DNA of 64,000 bases. It comes from Bryoerythrophyllum caledonicum (lineage: Eukaryota > Streptophyta > Bryopsida > Pottiales > Pottiaceae). How positions within the stretch are numbered: the first letter of the stretch is position 1; every line of letters starts with the position of its first letter. A program made the translations under genes and the position numbers. Location: contig OZ020519.1 of NCBI GenBank assembly GCA_963971425.1, positions 8,820,028 through 8,884,027 on the forward strand, in the 5' to 3' direction. Under the pieces are notes generated by a model. That model worked only from the letters and a program-made list of their open reading frames with translations. It was not told where the DNA came from and did not search any database. This document shows positions 1-9,799 of the stretch, piece by piece.

Positions 1-70
1 TTTAATATAAAATTTGTGCCTTTTTAATTAAATGGACCCTATCTTTTAACTCACATAGTTCTCTTAAAAA

Positions 71-1325
71 TTGCCAGTGACCTCCCCGGGTACACTCCAT
101 GAAGTCCGAGCTCATGCTAATATCGCCGGCAATGAACAAGCCAACAAACTAGCAAAAGAAGGAAGAGAAAAAACCCACAAGAATGCCGAACACCCATACA
201 AACACGCCCATGCCACCCCATATTACTTTCATAGATATGAATGGCCCTCTATGGAAAAAACCCCCGATAAAGGCCCCATACAGTTCTTAGACAAATACCT
301 CAAAAAACATAACCTCATAAATAACCTGGAAAAACTTATAGAAAATTTCCCCAATATTGACAAATGGACCGGCAACCCAAACATTCATAACGAACTGTCC
401 ACCAATTTTTGGAAAAACCCCATAATCACGGATCCACAAATCACATGCCTGATCAAATTCCGCACCAGACAATACATGGGAAATGCCCGCAAACAACTCT
501 TCTTTGGAATAGAAAGATTTCCTACAATAACATGTCTAATTTGCAACACCACGGACCCGGACACATGGCTACATGTCTTACTCAAATGCCAAAACCCCCA
601 TATACACTCACTAATTGTCAAAAGACACAACAAAGCCGTATGGGCAATTCGTAAACTACTCGTATCATCAACCAAATCCAATTGCTTCATTCTCATGAAT
701 GTCAGAACCTTTAATGACAAACCAGAAGAAAATTCAGTCCCTCCTTGGCTATTACCATGCATATGTTGCACTCAAAGATGCCATTGTAATGCAAGATTCA
801 AACCCGACCTACTATGTATTAGAGGACTCATACAAAGACCCCCCACCAAACCACATAGACCCTAGTCTCACTATTCAATTTATTGAATTCACATATTGCA
901 ATGATAGATTTTCTCTAGACACTATTGCAAACATAACAAATAAATACCAACCACTACTTAACGATATTCAAGCACTTGTATGGAAAGTAGACCCCCTCAT
1001 TGTCATTACCACGGGTGCTAGAGCCACCACCTTCATTCCCTCAATGACAACCCTTGAAGAAAGATTCAAAATCCCCATCACTTCAACCACCTTTTCAAAT
1101 ATTAACATTATTGCAATTCAACATGCTATGTCGATACTCCTACATAAACGAAAACTTGAAAACAACCAACCCCTTCGTGACACTTCGGACCCCCCTCTAC
1201 AGACTAACATTTGCATTTCACCATACACGCCCTCCCTCTTTTGGAGACTTTTGGAACCTATGGTCCTTTGTTCATGGCTACTTGTTACTGGGTACATAGT
1301 GTCTACCCTCCAAAGGGGGAAGTAG
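71..1325 (+). pseudogene. LINE-A ORF2 C-terminus (RNase H tail and zinc-binding region), frameshifted
   Basis: The first frame (to about 865) starts in the end of an RNase H domain: the motif HEVRAHANIAGNEQANKLAKEG-like (H..A.IAGNE.A..LAKEG) is the usual LINE/RNase H C-terminal signature. Further on there is a zinc-binding pattern CLICN...TWLHVLLKC...VKRHN, typical of the LINE ORF2 tail, and then CHCNARFKPDLLCIRG. The continuation (QFIEFTYCNDRF, then GARATTF and the run to about 1180) lies in another frame that is open from 699 to 1325. The two frames overlap at about 770-850, so this copy has at least one frameshift and is probably inactive. The stop of the second frame lies inside the 3' hairpin region. 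Confidence 0.78.
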
Positions 1326-1425
1326 TTCCATACTACTAACCCATGCCCGGTGGGCATGGACTTAGTGGTGGAATGAACGGACACTTTATTTACGCCGGCC
1401 TCTTTACGGGGACCAGCGTTCTTCT
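1297..1425 (+). repeat. Structured 3' UTR of LINE-A (two hairpins plus TTC tail)
   Basis: A hairpin with perfect 8-bp arms CCATGCCC / GGGCATGG around GGT (about 1348-1366) is extended outward by further pairing between ACTACTAA-type and TTAGTGGT-type flanks. A second, imperfect hairpin follows (ACGCCGG...CCAGCGT, about 1392-1420) and then TTC repeats. The same arrangement, with a perfect second hairpin, is present in reverse complement at 52160-52290. LINE reverse transcriptases of the stringent type recognise structured 3' ends; that role here is inferred. Confidence 0.75.
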
Positions 1426-1473
1426 TCTTCTTTGCAACTACAATACTATAATTAGTAAAACAGATTATCAATC

Positions 1474-2067
1474 CTATATTTTGTATAGTCTAAATTGAGC
1501 TTCATTTATGTGCCCACCATAGATAGCGATTTGTGCTTGTTGAAGTGCGGCTATGTCAGCCTCCTTTGGATTTGGCATTCCACTTGTACAATCTATCATT
1601 GCTTTCACTTCTTTTATTTTATTCCTTGCGCTTAGTTTGTCATTACTTTCCTCTATAAATTGACTCCATGTGCAGGGCTTATATGTTGGTTTTTGTATTC
1701 TATTACATCCACCTTTCTTTTTTGGAACTTTTTTTAAGATGTTGGGAAGGAGCCGTGTAGTTTTCTTTCTCCACAATATTTCATAATGATTTCGAGTTTG
1801 AAAACATGAGTGCACATATTTAGGAGGGTGTGTGACTTCCACTTGAGGCTGATCTATGCTTACATCAAAAGCTTCTTCCCTTATCTCATCTTTAAGATGT
1901 ATTTTGGGTCTTTTAGAAAGAGGAGGTTGACCTATAGGAGATTTTCTTTTCAAAGACAATAGATTTCGCACTTCTAATAGAGTTGGCATGTTTGAAGACC
2001 ATGTGTCATGACAATCATCATCAATGACCATTGGATTTTCAAAAGTCAAGCCTACTTGTGAATTCAT
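1474..2067 (-). CDS. Hypothetical protein, 197 aa, basic, NLS-like
   Basis: An open frame of 197 codons starts with ATG and ends just beside the LINE-A tail. I do not recognise the family. The N-terminal third has a bipartite basic stretch (KRKSP...SKRPK, about residues 40-55) like a nuclear localisation signal, and the middle has a lysine-rich run (KKVPKKKGG). No membrane segment or signal peptide is visible. The C-terminus (ADIAALQQAQIAIYGG) could form a helix. Its position between a LINE and AT-rich DNA suggests a transposon-encoded or truncated protein. A real host gene is possible, but I see no splice signals or further exons. Confidence 0.4.
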   Translation of the reverse strand: MNSQVGLTFENPMVIDDDCHDTWSSNMPTLLEVRNLLSLKRKSPIGQPPLSKRPKIHLKDEIREEAFDVSIDQPQVEVTHPPKYVHSCFQTRNHYEILWRKKTTRLLPNILKKVPKKKGGCNRIQKPTYKPCTWSQFIEESNDKLSARNKIKEVKAMIDCTSGMPNPKEADIAALQQAQIAIYGGHINEAQFRLYKI

Positions 2068-2723
2068 TTTTGAATTTCTAAAAACCTATTAAAATCATTG
2101 AAAAATGATTTAAAACGTGGTACTTTTGTATAACACTTTTATATTAGTATTTTTATAACAACAAAAAGAATTTTATCTTAAAAATTTGTATTCAAGTTAA
2201 AGTCAATAAGGACCATCGAATATATTGAGAATAAGTGATGGTAGTATTTGAAAGTGTTTAAGCATTGAAGATCTCCTTTTATAAGTTTAAAATGTCATAT
2301 AAAAAGTAAAAGATATTAAAAGTTGAAAAGTAAAAGTTCAGAAGTGAAGGTTTTCTAATGTAAAATAGATTGTATATTGATGTGGAAGTTGCAATTATAC
2401 AAAAGAAACTGGCACTCGCCATTTCACCTTAACAAACTTGAACTTTACTTTCAAACAAATGTATTTTCATTCCTGTACGAAAAATAGCCGGTAGGATAAA
2501 AACGGATCAGAAACGAGCCAAACCTATGCACCACACAGAAGAATCAATATACTCAACACGTCTGGAGTTTGAAGAGATTTTCTCGCTCGCATTATAAACA
2601 CATGGAAATGGCTACACGGGTCGGGTCACGGATCAAAATGTTTACAAGAGTCGGAATCATCGATCGCAACTACAGTCACTCTACACTGGCTGGTTGCCTT
2701 GATTGCCATCCTATTATGCCCAT
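2068..2723. other. Intergenic, no gene seen
   Basis: AT-rich DNA between the hypothetical ORF and the 3' end of PGK. The part nearest 2724 would include the PGK 3' UTR (minus strand). I see no coding signal or clear repeat. Confidence 0.5.
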
Positions 2724-4308
2724 CTACGCGTGGATGCGCACGTCGTCCAAGGCCGCCACGCCGGGCAGCACCTTGCCCTCCAGCAGCTCCAGGCTCGCGC
2801 CGCCGCCCGTCGAGACGTGGCTCATCTTCTCCGCCAGCCCCGCCTTCTCCACGGCCGCCACGGAGTCGCCCCCGCCCACCACCGTGATGGCGCCCCCCTC
2901 CGTCAGCTGCGCCATCGTCTGCGCCACCGCGTACGTGCCCTTGGCGAACGCGTCGAACTCGAACACGCCCATCGGCCCGTTCCACAACACCGTCTGCACA
3001 TATTCAATCCACAACCATCAGTGCGTGGTCCCAGACAGTTACACATAGGGCATTCCACGCGCGCTCCCAGCACAGGCCTACCAAGCTTCCTCACAAATAC
3101 TATCCGTTCTTGAAAGCGTGACCCATGTGGCAATCTAGGTACTTGGCGTCACGCGCAAGCAGTGAGAATTCAACCCACTCCGGTCCATCCCAGGTGCACC
3201 ACTACATACTAGAATCCAGCTATCAGGTTTTGGGATCCTCCCCAGGCACATACCTTGGCGTCCTTCAGGGCCGCCTCGAACTGCTTGATGGCATCGGGGC
3301 CGATGTCGAGTCCCATCCACCCTGCAACACAGCAAATCCACCATCCAAACTCAGACTCCCTCGATGGCCTTCAAGTGCTGCTCACATATCATCACAGCTT
3401 TCGCCGCCATTCCACTCTAAAACCGTGCATTCATACGCCTCACTTGACCCATGCGATGTCGCATCGGCCGGTCACTTACCGTCGGGGATGTCTGACGAGC
3501 TGCACGTCTGCACGTTCGCGTCCGGCGCAAACTTGTCCGCCGCCAGGACGTCCACCGGCAGGATCAGCTCCACGCCCTTCTCCTTCGCTATCTTCACCAA
3601 GCTCTTCGCCAGCTCAATCTTGTCGTCCTCCACCAGCGACGACCCCACGTTCTTCCCGTCCGCCTTGAAGAACGTGAAGATCATGCCCCCGCCCAGAATC
3701 ACCTTGTCGCACACGTTCATTAGCGACTCGATCACCGCGATCTTCGAGGAGACCTTGCTACCGCCCACGATGGCCACGAACGGCTTCGTCGGCTTCTGCA
3801 CCACACCCGACAGATACTCCAGCTCCTTCTCCAGCAGCAGCCCCGCCAGCCGCGACGACACGTAGTCGGCGATGCCCGCCGTCGACGCGTGCGCGCGGTG
3901 CGCCGTGCCGAACGCGTCCAGCACGAAGATGTCTATGTTCTCCGACAGCTTCTTTGAGAACTGGATGTCGTTCTTCTCCTCCTCTTTGTAGAAACGCACG
4001 TTCTCCAGCAGCAGCACGTCCCCGCCCTGCATTCATTCGTTCATTTACAGCATTCATCAATCAGTCTCGTTCGCAGCATCGACCTCCGAGCTAGCTACAC
4101 CGGCCACTACGGCTTGCGAATAAGGTATACCCCTGTAGTCTGAGTGCCATACCCGTGTGCTCCTCATCCATTCCCAAGAGACGCACTTGAGGGATTTAGA
4201 GATGAATTAGCGGGCTCACCTTCAATGCGGCAATCTTGGACTTCACCTCCTCACCGATGCAGTCGGGCGCCAGCTCCACCGTCTGCCCCAGCAACTCCGT
4301 CAACCTCG
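2724..4308 (-). CDS. PGK: Phosphoglycerate kinase, partial (N-terminus missing at assembly gap)
   Basis: PGK transfers phosphate from 1,3-bisphosphoglycerate to ADP in glycolysis, and runs in reverse in the Calvin cycle in plastids. Four exons can be placed with GT-AG junctions and matching phases: 4308-4220, 4026-3480, 3321-3254 and 2993-2724, together about 324 codons. They read [15 protein letters not shown], then [20 protein letters not shown], the hinge and nucleotide region [19 protein letters not shown] and [42 protein letters not shown] and the ADP-binding [11 protein letters not shown]...[13 protein letters not shown]. The whole C-terminal domain and part of the N-terminal domain are present. 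About 90 N-terminal residues, including the substrate-binding DLNVP and SHLGRP motifs, are absent; they probably lay at the N run 4614-4813. Whether it is cytosolic or plastid cannot be told without the N-terminus. Confidence 0.95.
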
Positions 4309-4613
4309 CTGCACATTCAATTCACATCGTCGCGCGCCATCAGAACGACATAATTTTACATGCTACCATATGCACCCCCGCTGAGGCCTCCCACGACCAC
4401 CTCACCGGTGCCAGCACTGAACCTTGGACCACATTCCCATAATAATCCTAGTGAACAGCTCCAACTTCACATGCCCTTGGAACAACATCCACATTCATGC
4501 CAGTGCAGAGCCTCCGCGCATTCCCCTCTCACCGTCCCCAAGAAAAATGTGAGATCCGCTTACATTCCATGACGGCCCCAAAGAAATGTCCCTACCATAC
4601 CATCACACAACCT

Positions 4614-4813
4614 NNNNNNNNNNNNNNNNNNNNNNNNNNNNNNNNNNNNNNNNNNNNNNNNNNNNNNNNNNNNNNNNNNNNNNNNNNNNNNNNNNNNNNN
4701 NNNNNNNNNNNNNNNNNNNNNNNNNNNNNNNNNNNNNNNNNNNNNNNNNNNNNNNNNNNNNNNNNNNNNNNNNNNNNNNNNNNNNNNNNNNNNNNNNNNN
4801 NNNNNNNNNNNNN
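4614..4813. other. Assembly gap of exactly 200 N
   Basis: A run of 200 undetermined bases. The round length suggests a placeholder rather than a measured size. It falls where the missing N-terminal PGK exon(s) should be. On the minus strand the bases just before the gap read ATG GAG ACG CTG GCG ATG AGG, so one of these ATGs could be the PGK start, with the rest of the exon in the gap. Confidence 0.95.
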
Positions 4814-5085
4814 CCTCATCGCCAGCGTCTCCATGATCTCCAACTCCCAAGTCGACAAATTCACTGCGCCACCACCCAATGCCCACCCCCTCTCGTCACA
4901 TCCCGATCCCCAAACTCCCCAATCCCACTCCACACCAAACAATTCCAAACGCAACACGCCTACAGTGCCGTGCACGCTCCCACTGCAAAGCCGGCACTAT
5001 CCTGAACCCAGTGGGCCTCCTATCAAAGACCAGACGCGCGATGTGACATCCAGGAGCAGACAAAGCCATCCGAATTGGAAGCAAT

Positions 5086-5183
5086 GTCTAGCAAGTGTCT
5101 AGAAATGTCTAGCAAGTGTCTAGAACGGTCTCGCAAATGTCCAGAAATGTTTAGCAATGTCTAGCAAGTGTCTAGCAATGTCC
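5086..5183. repeat. Short degenerate tandem repeat (TGTCTAGCAAG type)
   Basis: About seven imperfect copies of a 10-20 base unit around TGTCTAGCAA / TGTCTAGAAA run head to tail. It lies upstream of PGK between the gap and the candidate leader exon, inside what may be the first intron. Confidence 0.8.
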
Positions 5184-5206
5184 AGGAACGAATGTGTAGC
5201 ACATAC

Positions 5207-5317
5207 CTCAGGGATGGCGATCGATGCGATGGAGCGTGATAGTGATGGACTGAGAAGACAGGGGATGGGGTCTGAGTTTGGGAGAAGGAGAGGGGACCAA
5301 GTGGATTTCAGTGGCAC
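5207..5317 (-). promoter_or_regulatory. Possible 5' leader exon of PGK
   Basis: On the minus strand a pyrimidine-rich leader-like sequence ends in a good donor (CCTGAG/gtatgt) at 5207/5206. Pyrimidine-rich leaders split by an intron are common in plant housekeeping genes, and this lies upstream of PGK on the same strand. It also has an ATG-led open frame from 5317, rich in Ser and Pro, which could alternatively be a transit-peptide exon. No downstream acceptor could be matched because of the gap. Confidence 0.3.
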
Positions 5318-5320
5318 TGC

Positions 5321-6029
5321 GGGGGATCAGATGGACGTGCGCTGGCATTGGTGCGACCCCGGCGCTGCCTCTCCTGGTCCTCACATCTGCGTTGAGGGCG
5401 TCTTTTTGAGCCTCCAGTGGTGCCCGCGGGAGAGTTTGTGGCTGCCCCCCGCGCTGTGGCGGTGAGGTGTGGGCAGCGCAGGCCCTGATGGGTTTGCATG
5501 GCCACTGAGGGCAGGCTTTTGTGGGCGGGCAGGGGGATACTCTTCCGACGGGTATGTGGCGCCCTTCCGGTGGTCTTGTACAGGCTGCCACAGGAATGAA
5601 GATGTGCCTCGCTCTGCTTTATCCGGCTTCCGATGGCTTTGTGGAGTCTTTCGCATCCGGTACCTAAAGAATAAACTCTCATGAGCCTTGGGCCCAGGGC
5701 GAATTGACACCCTCTTTGGGAGAGGTCCAACAAGGGGAGGGTCAGCCCGCCCCGATGTCCTTCATCCTTGGTCCAAAAATGATCCCCGCTCGCGGTCCAA
5801 CCCGTTCCCAGCCCAACCCACTCCCCAGCCTAGTCCGGAAGCCCTTCCCAACCACCCTTCCCCGCCTTGCAGCCCTTCCCTTATACTATTTCCGGATCCG
5901 AAACTAGGTGGGATTAGGGCGCACATGGAGCACGGTCGCCGGCTTCAAGGTGATCGAGATTCTGTCCTCACCGTTCCATAATGAGTTTGGAGGGGACGAC
6001 TACGAGGAGGAGGAGGAGGGGGTTTCAAG
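5321..6029. other. Upstream of PGK; GC-rich, no gene seen
   Basis: GC-rich sequence with several short open frames on both strands. None shows a recognisable motif or convincing splice structure. The part near 5330-5700 may be PGK promoter. Confidence 0.4.
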
Positions 6030-6386
6030 TAAGGTAAGCCCCCCGTACCCAACCAAAACCCAAAGCCAACGCCAATAAAATTTGGGAATATCCAACCTCT
6101 TCCATCCCATTACCACCAACTCAACTCCAAATGGAGTTTTGCTATTTGTCAAGACCCTTACTTTTGGTCGTTGGTCGTGGGGGTACCTATTTTGGCCACC
6201 TACTAAATATGGTTGTACGTTTTGAAAATTCATAACTTAATATTCAATTTTCATCGAAAAAATATGAAATCACTTGGGTTGGAATTGTATATCTATTTGC
6301 TATCACGCAAAAATAATAGTATAATTATCTCCTCTCTCTATATATGCACATTCTTCAATTTGTCGATTTTAGGGGGGCTTACCTTA
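6030..6386. mobile_element. TIR element, 357 bp (MITE-like)
   Basis: Perfect 15-bp terminal inverted repeats TAAGGTAAGCCCCCC (6030-6044) and its complement (6372-6386) bound a 357-bp AT-rich interior without coding capacity. A target duplication is not clear, so the superfamily is open. Confidence 0.6.
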
Positions 6387-6403
6387 TATTACGGCAAGGC
6401 GCC

Positions 6404-6570
6404 AGAGTAGCCTGGGGTACAGGAGCCGGCCCTCGCTACTATGGGCGGGTTGAAACGGGGGGAGTGCCTCCCTACCTGCCCTCCCTCGCCCGATTCCAAT
6501 AGCTCTTGCCCCTGCTCTCCAACCCAAACTTGTGCCTCCTGATACCCGCCCACTGCTGATACCCACCTAC
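6404..6570. repeat. Inverted repeat arm 1 (pairs with about 7590-7735)
   Basis: This GC-rich block is, in reverse complement, clearly similar to about 7590-7735: both share GGGGCAAGAGCTA, the GAGGGAGGGC run and GTTTCAAC(C/T)CGCCC. The arms are diverged and separated by about 1 kb, so they are either two copies of a dispersed repeat or the ends of one large element. Confidence 0.65.
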
Positions 6571-7589
6571 TGCTAGTATCCTCCCACCCGAGGGTCCAGG
6601 CCTCCGTAGGGACTCTAGAGAGACCAAGGACCAAACCACTTGAGCACCTCAAACAACTCTAGCCCCTAAAGACTTTGCACTTTGACCTCAATTATCTTTC
6701 AACCCGTACGGTCATAATTCACCAAAAATTTACCACATCATCTCATACAAGTTTATAAGAAGATCCTATGGTTACATTCACAAAAAAAATTAATCTTGAT
6801 TCAAGGTTAATGTATTAGGTAAAGATCCCTCTAAATTGACTTGATCCTTTTAGGGCTAGTATGTTACACACTAAGTGTTTTAGTAGTTAGTTTACCAATC
6901 TAATGAAAACTTATATGTTACATGTAAGGTCTACAAATGAAAAAAATAAATGAAAAAAATAACTAGTGCCAAATCTAGCGCCTGTGGATGGAGGTGGTAA
7001 GAACTTAGTAGAGGTTAAAGTTAGCTGAAGATTTAGAGGATGTTCGGTAAGTTCCGCTAGATTGCACCACGAGGGCTCGTACTCTTTGGCGACCTCCCGT
7101 AGCCACCCGCACCCTTCGTGAACTTGAAGCGTTGTGATGTTGATCACCTACCTCCAAAACCCTAGTTTGACTTGTTGCTTCGCGCAGTGTTGCTACTTCT
7201 TGCCACTTCTCTAATGTGTTCCAAATTTTTTATTGCGTAGGATGAGATTTGACATGCAAAAATAATAAATTTGAACATGGTGCATGAACTTTATTCCAAC
7301 CATCCAAACAACAACTCCAACCCGCCTCTACAATCTAATCAACAAAGTATTGAAATCAAAACCCACAAATCCACAATCATAGAGATGGAGCGCTACGCAG
7401 AGATGGTGGAAACAATCACGAGAGAGACGATGAGTTCAGAGAAAGCACACGAGTTCAGTGAAATGGTATAACTTAGCGGAGGTTTTTACATTCGTTAAGA
7501 TTATAAGTTAGTTGAGATTATAGTTGGCTAAGATTATAAATTAGCGAATTTATAACTCATGAGAGGTATAACTTATGGGAGGGATGAGT

Positions 7590-7735
7590 ATATATGAGCA
7601 GTGGGCGGTTATTGGGAGGCGCAGGCTTGGGTAGGGGAGTAGGGGCAAGAGCTACTGGAACGAGGCGAGGGAGGGCGGGCATGGAGGCGCTCCCCTTGTT
7701 TCAACTCGCCCTTAGTGGCAAGGGGAGCCGACGGC
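7590..7735. repeat. Inverted repeat arm 2 (pairs with about 6404-6570)
   Basis: Reverse-complement partner of the block at 6404-6570. The ~1 kb between the arms is AT-rich and holds no recognisable gene. Confidence 0.65.
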
Positions 7736-7787
7736 AGGAGGTATCTCCAGAGCTATACATTCTGTAGGCCGAGCGTGGCAAAGCCAC

Positions 7788-8229
7788 TAAACTCACGCAT
7801 ATGTATGCAGATGAGCCTGCATTGGAGCCACAACGATTGGTGGTGGGCCCTACTAAATAGAAGGTAAATATGGATTTCATTTTAAAAGTATAAATTGGTT
7901 CCCACTGTAAATACGTTGGAACTCTTTGGAAACGGGGGAACGTTGGAGAAAGCACTTGGAAACACATTGAGGAACTCTCAGGAACAACATGGGAACTCAT
8001 TGGAAAGGCATTGGAAACGTTGTGGTAATAATATGGTTAAAAAGGTAAATCAGAAGAGTTTTTGGATAGAAACCACATTAGATTTGGTTACCAATTGGTT
8101 TGGTTAGGAACCACATCAGATTTTACCATGAAACTGGTATGGGCATGAGGACTCGAGGGCCCAACCCAGGCTTTTAGGGACCATATCTGGGAGATGAAAT
8201 CCCACATGGTCGTCATGTGCGTCTACCTA
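7788..8229. repeat. Direct repeat A, left copy (about 440 bp)
   Basis: Homologous to 9182-9588 in the same orientation. Shared landmarks, in order: ATTGGTGGTGGGCCC, AAATTGGTTCC, the GGAAC-rich run, AACCACATC(A/G)GATTTTACC, GGGACCATATCTG and TGGTCGTCATGTGCGT. It ends exactly at the TTAA where the element at 8234 is inserted. Confidence 0.8.
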
Positions 8230-8233
8230 TTAA

Positions 8234-9177
8234 CCCCTAAGGTACCGGGACAGTTTTACACCAAAAACACTTCAAAATTAATGGATTCTAGTGCAATGAA
8301 TAAAGAAGGTAACAAAAACTTCGATTTTTAGTTCTGATCGTAGGATCTCAATAAAGGCTTATTAAGTAATACATGTACATAATTTCATAAACTTTGACCG
8401 CACGGATTGAAAGATTATAGTGTTTGAAGTCAAGCAAATGGTTCATTTTCTTCCCTGCGTTTAGTGGATCAGCAGACTTTGACTTTAGTTAGTGTCAAAA
8501 AATTTCACTACACAAGGTCTATATCTATTACCATCTTGTTAATCATGATGTTAGCTCCTTACACACCAATTTTTAGAGGTAGAGACGGGGTGTAGCATAT
8601 TCAAAACAAGTGTGCAAGGAGTGGAGGCTCGAAATTTGTTAATTCACACTTTAATTTTTTTTGAACTTAATATGTTTTTGATTGATAATCCGAATGGTTA
8701 ATAAGAAGGTTTACGTTACATATTGTTGTGGAAAATATAAAAAGTGAAAAATATAAAGATACCTAGGTTTTATGTGGAAAAGAAGAAGTTTTTTTGGTAC
8801 CTTGCTCGACAATGAGTGACAATGTGTGAAATTGTTTGACTTGGTTTGGTATGCTATTTTTCACTAAAGACAAGAACTTTTTTTTGACAATATGAAGGGA
8901 AGTAATATTACTTGCGAGTACTGAAAATTTCACTTTTAATAGAGTGTCCTATCAAAAGTATTTGGAGGTGCCCGAGGTGCCCGCCCTCCCCAACTAAAAT
9001 TCAAACCCTGTAACTTTTTCATCAAATGTCCAATTTAGAAAAAAATTCTTTTCCCACTAAGGTCTTGGTAATGTCTTTCTATAGTAAAAATTTCAAAGAA
9101 GAATGTTGGAAATTGATACCATAGGAACTTGACCGAACTTTCAAAAAGCCCATTTTTGACACTTGGTACCTTAGGGG
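8234..9177. mobile_element. TTAA-bounded TIR element, copy 1 (944 bp)
   Basis: Flanked on both sides by TTAA (8230-8233 and 9178-9181), with perfect 13-bp terminal inverted repeats CCCCTAAGGTACC / GGTACCTTAGGGG. The interior is AT-rich and non-coding, and it matches the copy at 15502-16443 over most of its length (for example CACCAAAAACACTTCAAAA and GACCGCACGGAT). TTAA duplication with termini starting CCC is the signature of piggyBac-type elements. With no transposase this would be a non-autonomous member; the superfamily is inferred from the ends only. Confidence 0.75.
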
Positions 9178-9181
9178 TTAA

Positions 9182-9588
9182 GCTCACGCACATGTGTGCG
9201 AAAGAGCCTCTGTTGGAGCCCCAACAATTGGTGGTGGGCCCCACTAAACGAAAGGTAAATTTGGATAAATTTTTTAGAGTATAAATTGGTTCCTAGTGTA
9301 AATGCATTGGGAACTCTAGGGAACGTGTTGGGAACACGGAATGCTTGACAACACGACCGGGAACTCTAGGGAACTCTGGAGAACTCATCGGGAACACAAT
9401 GGGAACATTGTGGTAATAAAATGGTTACAAAGGTAAATCAGAAGTGGGTAACCAAATGGTTTGGTTAGGAACCACATCGGATTTTACCGTGAAACTCGTG
9501 TGGGCATGAGGAGCCCAACCCGGACTTTTAGGGACCATATCTGAGAGATGAAGCCCCATATGGTCGTCATGTGCGTATGCTTATTGAC
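9182..9588. repeat. Direct repeat A, right copy (about 407 bp)
   Basis: Second copy of the segment at 7788-8229, starting directly after the right TTAA of the 944-bp element and ending at TTATTGAC, the position equivalent to the TTAA insertion site in the left copy. Confidence 0.8.
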
Positions 9589-9589
9589 G

Positions 9590-9799
9590 GTGCAGGAGCG
9601 CGTCCAAAGCCGGTTCAAGAGCCTCTGGGCCGCGGTGGCGTGCAACCCTTCCAACCTGCCCCGCCACGTGCGCCGCCTCAGGGACAAATTCGCGCTCAAG
9701 TCCGCTCGGCACGCGCTCCAGCGCAGCTCCGCTAGAAATTATCATACTGGCTCTCGAGTCATGCCCTTCTTGCAACCGTTAAAAATCAGCTTCAGGTAG
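9590..9799 (+). pseudogene. Orphan exon-like fragment, GC-rich, unknown product
   Basis: Right after an acceptor-like GGTGCAG there is a GC-rich open stretch of about 60 codons reading ERVQSRFKSLWAAVACNPSN and then LPRHVRRLRDKFALKSARHA. Its base composition matches the exons of the real genes here, not the AT-rich surroundings. I do not recognise the family. No neighbouring exons are seen, so it may be a captured or relic exon. It abuts repeat A, which hints at capture by a transposable element. Confidence 0.4.

Larger units (their letters stand above)
1..1425 (+). mobile_element. LINE-A: 3' part of a non-LTR retrotransposon
   Basis: This stretch carries the end of a LINE ORF2 (RNase H tail plus a C-terminal zinc-binding region), then a short hairpin-rich 3' UTR and a (TTC)n-like tail near 1409-1422. 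The upstream reverse transcriptase lies outside the window. The sense strand is poor in G and rich in A and C, like LINE-B at the other end of the window. The last ~125 bp match 52160-52290 in reverse complement, which fixes this as the true 3' end of the family. The first ~60 bases are AT-rich and I could not assign them. Confidence 0.8.

Noticed and set aside
2626-3133. Several open frames on both strands over the PGK 3' exon
   Set aside because: GC-rich shadow frames of the real exon 2993-2724; no independent support.
5157-5733. Overlapping open frames on both strands upstream of PGK
   Set aside because: GC-rich sequence without motifs, with equal openness on both strands; more likely promoter or leader DNA.
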